Assembly: GCF_017357405.1 (NCBI RefSeq)
Contig: NZ_CP071597.1
Span: 1,550,001 to 1,614,000, forward strand
Length of the DNA: 64,000 nucleotides
Reading direction: 5' to 3'
From: Halomontanus rarus
GTDB lineage: Archaea; Halobacteriota; Halobacteria; Halobacteriales; Natrialbaceae
Shown here: positions 60,642 through 64,000 of the stretch, piece after piece
Layout of the letters: each line of letters opens with the position of its first letter
How positions within the stretch are numbered: position 1 is the first letter of the stretch
Position numbers and translations under genes: made by a program
The notes under the pieces: model-generated
What the model saw: only the letters and a program-made list of their open reading frames with translations
What the model was told of the DNA's origin: nothing
Databases searched by the model: none

Positions 60642-61760
60642 ATGGGAGACACAGTGCGGCCTGAGGAGAGCCCGTTCGCGCTCGAGGTGGTCCCCGCGAT
60701 CGGAACCGGGCTCTCGGGTATCGCGATGGCGGGGATACTCGTCCCGATCCAGCGCGGCGTCCGGGACCCCGCGATCGTGGCGGCGGTCGTCCTCGCGTTG
60801 CTCGCGACCGCTGCGTTCCTCGCGCGTCGGTACGGCATCCTGTCGCGGTCGACCGGCGGAGCGATCGCAGCGGGTGCGAGCCTCGGGGTCGTCTTGCTAT
60901 CGGGATACGCGCTGAACCAGGGGATCACCGGTCACGTCGCGCTCCCCGTGGGATCGATATCCCTCTCGCTGGTCTTCGGAACGTTCCTCGCGGCGAGCGG
61001 CGCGATCGGCATGGCCGTCGCGGATCGGCGCGGAATCCGCGGACGGGGCGTCCTCGAGCGGACCAGACTGACCGTCGGACTGGCAGTCGTCGGGATCGTC
61101 GGGCTGTTCTCGGCGTATCTCGTCGTTTCCGTCCTCGCGCTTCCGATGTACCTCGTATTCGGCGGCATCACCGATCTCCAGGGAACGGTCCTCAGCCAGC
61201 TCGCGACGGCGATCGGTACGATGCTCGTCGCGGTCGGCTACCTCGTTGCGACCGATCGCGAGTGGTCGTTTCTCGACGTCCGAGTGCCGTCGCTCAGAGA
61301 CGTCAAATGGATCGTCGGCGGCATCGTCGTCCTGTTCGGGACGTTGTTCGCGATTTCGGTCGTCATGAGTTCGGTCGGCGTCGAGAGCTCGAATCACTCG
61401 ACGACGGAACTGGCCGAAAACAATCCCGAGGTGCTACTCGTGCTCGTTCCGGCGGCGATCCTGATCATCGGCCCCTTCGAAGAACTGCTCTACCGGAACG
61501 TGATCCAGAAGACGATGTACGAGGTGTTCTCGCGGTCCGGTGCCGTCGTCGTCGGGAGTGTCGTCTTCGCCAGCGTCCACCTCATGGCCTACGATACGGG
61601 AACGCTCGGGGGACTCATCGCGAGTCTCGGCGTCGTCTTCGGCCTCTCGCTCGTCCTGGGGTTCATTTACGAGCGGACGGACAACCTCGTCGTCCCCGCG
61701 CTCGTCCACGGCGTCTACAACGCGATCGTCTTCGCGAACCTCTATCTGACGTACGGTTGA
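60642..61760 (+). CDS. CPBP family intramembrane metalloprotease
   Basis: A 372-residue protein with about ten helices. The C-terminal Abi/CPBP core has the motifs FEELLYRNVIQ (EExxxR), FASVHLM (second His) and VPALVHGVYNAIVF (HxxxN). These motifs form the zinc site of type II CAAX prenyl endopeptidases and related proteases. The N-terminal five helices are an extra membrane block. Substrates in archaea are unknown. The gene stands alone after pgi, with a TATA-like gctttgg near 60612. Confidence 0.88.
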   Translation: MGDTVRPEESPFALEVVPAIGTGLSGIAMAGILVPIQRGVRDPAIVAAVVLALLATAAFLARRYGILSRSTGGAIAAGASLGVVLLSGYALNQGITGHVALPVGSISLSLVFGTFLAASGAIGMAVADRRGIRGRGVLERTRLTVGLAVVGIVGLFSAYLVVSVLALPMYLVFGGITDLQGTVLSQLATAIGTMLVAVGYLVATDREWSFLDVRVPSLRDVKWIVGGIVVLFGTLFAISVVMSSVGVESSNHSTTELAENNPEVLLVLVPAAILIIGPFEELLYRNVIQKTMYEVFSRSGAVVVGSVVFASVHLMAYDTGTLGGLIASLGVVFGLSLVLGFIYERTDNLVVPALVHGVYNAIVFANLYLTYG

Positions 61761-61874
61761 GTTCGGTTCTGATTTCGTCCGTCGACCGTCTCGATTCCTC
61801 GAGAGCGACGCGATTCCGCGAACTCGAGAGCGAAGTGACGGGGATGGTGGCGCGAAGACGAGAAAAAAACGAAG

Positions 61875-61925
61875 CGAGGACGGGGACGGGGACGAGGACG
61901 GAGATCGAGACCGAAACCTAAAGCG
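61875..61925. repeat. gggac / gagacc hexamer tract between genes
   Basis: A degenerate hexamer tract (acggggacggggacgaggac, then gagatcgagacc) fills the gap between the CPBP gene and nob1. It is not in a plausible coding frame. Confidence 0.75.
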
Positions 61926-61966
61926 GAACCGACACCGAAAGCAGGTCGAACACAGGTCCCAGCGAC

Positions 61967-62425
61967 CTACGACGGATTCTTCCGCGTGAGTGCCGACCCG
62001 CAGATCGGACAGCGATCTTTCTCCTCGTCGAACTCGCGACCGCAGCCCTGACACTGGAACAGCCAGTCACGCTGCTCGGAGATGCCCTCCCGAGCGATGA
62101 ACTCCACGTCGACGTTCAACTTCTCGGCGACGTTTTGCATCGCGTAGTCGTCCGTGACGAGCACGCCATCGAGTTCGAACGACGCGGCGACGAGCCGGAT
62201 GTCGGTATCCGAGAGCACCTCGAGATCACCGGATTCCTTGGCCGCGCGACGGACCTTCTCGGTCGTGTCGTCGTTCGGAATGTGGATGTGCATGCCCGAC
62301 CCCTCCATCGCGTCGTAGCGATAGGCGCTCTCGTCCTCGAGTTCCTCGCGGACGAGCGGAATCGTGGCTGTCTGTGCGGTCGTGTGAAAGTCGTGGATAA
62401 AAGCGGACGAGTCGAGAATGTGCAT
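61967..62425 (-). CDS. nob1: rRNA maturation endonuclease Nob1
   Basis: A 152-residue PIN-domain endonuclease with a C-terminal zinc ribbon, which trims the 3' end of 16S rRNA precursor. Acidic active-site residues appear in MHILDSSAFIHD, VREELED, LSDTDIRLVAA and VLVTDDYAMQNVAE. The ribbon is CQGCGREFDEEKDRCPICG. ATG at 62425 (MHILDSSAF) is chosen over an upstream frame. It follows the PRC-barrel gene by ten bases, with aIF5B divergent upstream, a translation-related cluster. Confidence 0.92.
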   Translation of the reverse strand: MHILDSSAFIHDFHTTAQTATIPLVREELEDESAYRYDAMEGSGMHIHIPNDDTTEKVRRAAKESGDLEVLSDTDIRLVAASFELDGVLVTDDYAMQNVAEKLNVDVEFIAREGISEQRDWLFQCQGCGREFDEEKDRCPICGSALTRKNPS

Positions 62426-62435
62426 ACCGGTACCG

Positions 62436-62681
62436 TTAGCGTTGGACGACAATGTAATCCTTCACGGCCTGAACACGACTGACGGAAATGAGAAACTGGC
62501 CAGTCTCGTTGCGGTCGAAGTCGACGGAGCGAGCGGGCAGTTCGTCGTCGGGTTCGATGACGAGATCGTGGAGTTTGCCGGACTTGAGGTCCATCGTGAT
62601 GTTGTAGAGCAGTCCCAGCTCGGTGCCGTCCGATCCCATTACGGACTTCCCCGAGAGGTTTTCAGCGAGTATATCGCTCAT
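62436..62681 (-). CDS. PRC-barrel domain protein
   Basis: An 81-residue single PRC-barrel: ILAENLSGKSVMGSDGTELGLLYNITMDLKSGKLHDLVIEPDDEL, with the typical 'GxxxGxxxDxxxD' beta pattern. PRC-barrels occur in photosystem reaction centres and in the 16S rRNA processing factor RimM. Ten bases separate it from nob1, so co-transcription supports a role in ribosome maturation, though recent work links some haloarchaeal PRC-barrel proteins to cell division. The role is therefore open. Confidence 0.85.
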   Translation of the reverse strand: MSDILAENLSGKSVMGSDGTELGLLYNITMDLKSGKLHDLVIEPDDELPARSVDFDRNETGQFLISVSRVQAVKDYIVVQR

Positions 62682-63004
62682 GCATTCCCGTTCTTACTTA
62701 TCACTATTAAACGCCACGGGCTGTCTGACGAGTGGCAGCCATCCGTCACCGCTCGAGAGCGAGCGGTCGTTCTCGCGTGTGATGGGTCCGTATCCGCGGT
62801 TGACGCCCTCGAGTGCACCGTCGAGGCGACGACACGATACGCCTCGAACGAGACCGACGAGAGACAGGCGATCGGAGACCGAACTCGAGTTCTCGTGCGA
62901 ACGACGGCGAACGACCAGCGAGTGAGACGGTCTCCGGGCCGTGACGATGGCTTTAACTACCGCGCAACGGATTTTTCAGCAAAGACCTTCTCTGGTGGTT
63001 CATC
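62682..63004. other. Divergent region between PRC-barrel and aIF5B genes
   Basis: These 323 bases have no coding frame of interest. A TATA-like ctttaacta at about 62951-62959 and the ggtggtt at about 62994-63000 could serve transcription and ribosome binding for the aIF5B gene. On the left, cttacttatcactatta (about 62693-62709) is an AT-rich box upstream of the leftward gene. Confidence 0.5.
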
Positions 63005-64000
63005 ATGTCTGATACGGATACTCGCGACCCAACCTCTCTCAGAACGCCGATCGTCGCCGTTCTCGGACACGTCGATCACGGCAAGACCAGTTTACTCGAC
63101 AAGATACGCGGTTCGGCCGTCATCGAAGGCGAAGCCGGCGCCATCACCCAGCACATCGGTGCAACCGCGGTCCCGCTCGACGTCATCTCCGAGATCGCGG
63201 GCGAACTCGTCGATCCCGACGACTTCGACCTGCCCGGCCTGCTCTTCATCGACACGCCCGGGCACCACTCCTTTACTACGCTTCGCTCGCGGGGCGGCGC
63301 ACTCGCCGACATCGCCATCCTCGTGGTCGACGTCAACGACGGCTTCCAGCCCCAGACGCTCGAGGCCCTGGACATCCTCAAACGATCCCAGACGCCCTTC
63401 ATCGTCGCCGCGAACAAGATCGACACGGTCCCGGGCTGGAACCCGAACGAGGACTCGCCGATCAACGCGACCTACGACGCACAGACCGACCGCGTCCGCC
63501 AGACACTGGACACCAGCCTCTACGAGATTATCGGCAATCTGAGCGACGAAGGACTCTCCGCCGACCTCTACTGGCGAGTCCAGAACTTCCAGCGCAACGT
63601 CGGCGTCGTCCCCGTCTCGGCGATGACCGGCGAGGGCGTCCCCGACCTGCTCGCGGTGATGATGGGCCTCTCCCAGCGGTACATGAAAGAGGAGATGGAG
63701 ATCGACGTCGCCGGCCCCGGCGTCGGCACGGTCCTCGAGGTCAAAGAGGAGAAGGGATTCGGAACGACCATCGACACCGTCCTCTACGACGGCACCATCC
63801 GGGCCGACGACGAACTCGTCGTTGGCGGCATGAACGAACCGATCGTCACCGACGTGCGCGCAATCTTGCAGCCACGGCCGCTCGCGGAGATCCGCACCGA
63901 GAACCGGTTCGAGAAGGTCGACTCGGTGTCGGCGGCGGCCGGCGTCAAGGTCGCCGCACCCGATCTGGCGGACGCGATGGCCGGCGCACCCGTCCGCGTC
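63005..64000 (+). CDS. infB: Translation initiation factor aIF5B, 3' end outside the window
   Basis: The first 332 residues of archaeal IF2/eIF5B, the GTPase that joins ribosomal subunits at initiation. The G1 motif is GHVDHGKTSLL, Switch I is AGAITQHIGAT, G3 is DTPGHHSF and G4 is AANKIDTV. The second domain begins GVVPVSAMTGEGVPDLL, then GTVLEVKEEKGFGTTIDTVLYDGTIR. The frame is open to the edge, so the gene continues. No intein is seen in this part. ATG at 63005 gives MSDTDTRDPTSLRTPIVAVLG. Confidence 0.96.
   Translation, partial: MSDTDTRDPTSLRTPIVAVLGHVDHGKTSLLDKIRGSAVIEGEAGAITQHIGATAVPLDVISEIAGELVDPDDFDLPGLLFIDTPGHHSFTTLRSRGGALADIAILVVDVNDGFQPQTLEALDILKRSQTPFIVAANKIDTVPGWNPNEDSPINATYDAQTDRVRQTLDTSLYEIIGNLSDEGLSADLYWRVQNFQRNVGVVPVSAMTGEGVPDLLAVMMGLSQRYMKEEMEIDVAGPGVGTVLEVKEEKGFGTTIDTVLYDGTIRADDELVVGGMNEPIVTDVRAILQPRPLAEIRTENRFEKVDSVSAAAGVKVAAPDLADAMAGAPVRV

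Overview
The window is chromosomal DNA of a haloarchaeon (class Halobacteria). The evidence is the high-GC, strongly acidic proteome, the frequent Leu-Glu codons read as ctcgag, the leaderless starts with a TATA-like box about 27 nt upstream, the bacterio-opsin-activator (HTH_10) regulators, the archaeosine pathway, a short Orc1/Cdc6, SecDF and aIF5B. Placement in the order Natrialbales is an inference only. No insertion sequence, CRISPR array, prophage or rRNA gene was seen. There is one tRNA gene, tRNA-Pro(CGG).

Layout. 1-11.1 kb is signalling: a truncated PAS/GAF histidine kinase, a LOV-domain Bat-type regulator, and a FIST sensor paired with a PAS kinase. RaSEA, small membrane proteins and an epoxide-hydrolase-like enzyme lie between them. 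11.2-15.0 kb carries a lipoprotein, a GT4 glycosyltransferase and a flippase-like membrane protein. 15.0-16.1 kb has no convincing gene and precedes an Orc1/Cdc6 gene. 17.7-21.1 kb is a three-gene operon: a RadA-like protein without a P-loop, a small charged protein, and a PolB2-type DNA polymerase with no recognisable exonuclease motifs. 21.2-26.1 kb is a kinase / response regulator / response-regulator-HTH_10 phosphorelay. 28.8-34.7 kb holds ArcS, a TRAM protein, another kinase and TgtA. 35-36.5 kb encodes a secreted acidic repeat protein with about 40 N-glycosylation sequons. 37.9-40.4 kb holds two DUF4397 paralogues. 40.7-44.8 kb has an internally duplicated unknown protein, two regulators and a polytopic membrane protein. 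44.8-52.1 kb has a methyltransferase, tRNA-Pro, TrmY, an HtrA-type protease, Pus10 and RNase HII. 52.4-64 kb has DUF502, a Ca2+/Na+ antiporter, SecDF, phosphoglucose isomerase, a CPBP protease, PRC-barrel/Nob1 and the start of aIF5B.

How the genes work together. tRNA modification recurs: TgtA, ArcS and RaSEA make archaeosine-15, while Pus10 and TrmY make m1-pseudouridine-54. Five histidine kinases and three HTH_10 regulators make this a signalling-rich stretch. A striking feature is degenerate hexanucleotide repeat tracts. They expand into dipeptide runs (ET, GS, QT, DP, RE, DR) inside otherwise conserved enzymes and also occur between genes.

The strongest candidate for an undescribed system is the RadA-like / small protein / PolB2 operon. 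It is proposed here as an archaeal counterpart of bacterial ImuA-ImuB-DnaE2 mutasomes. All family assignments are by eye, from motifs and remembered families, without database searches.
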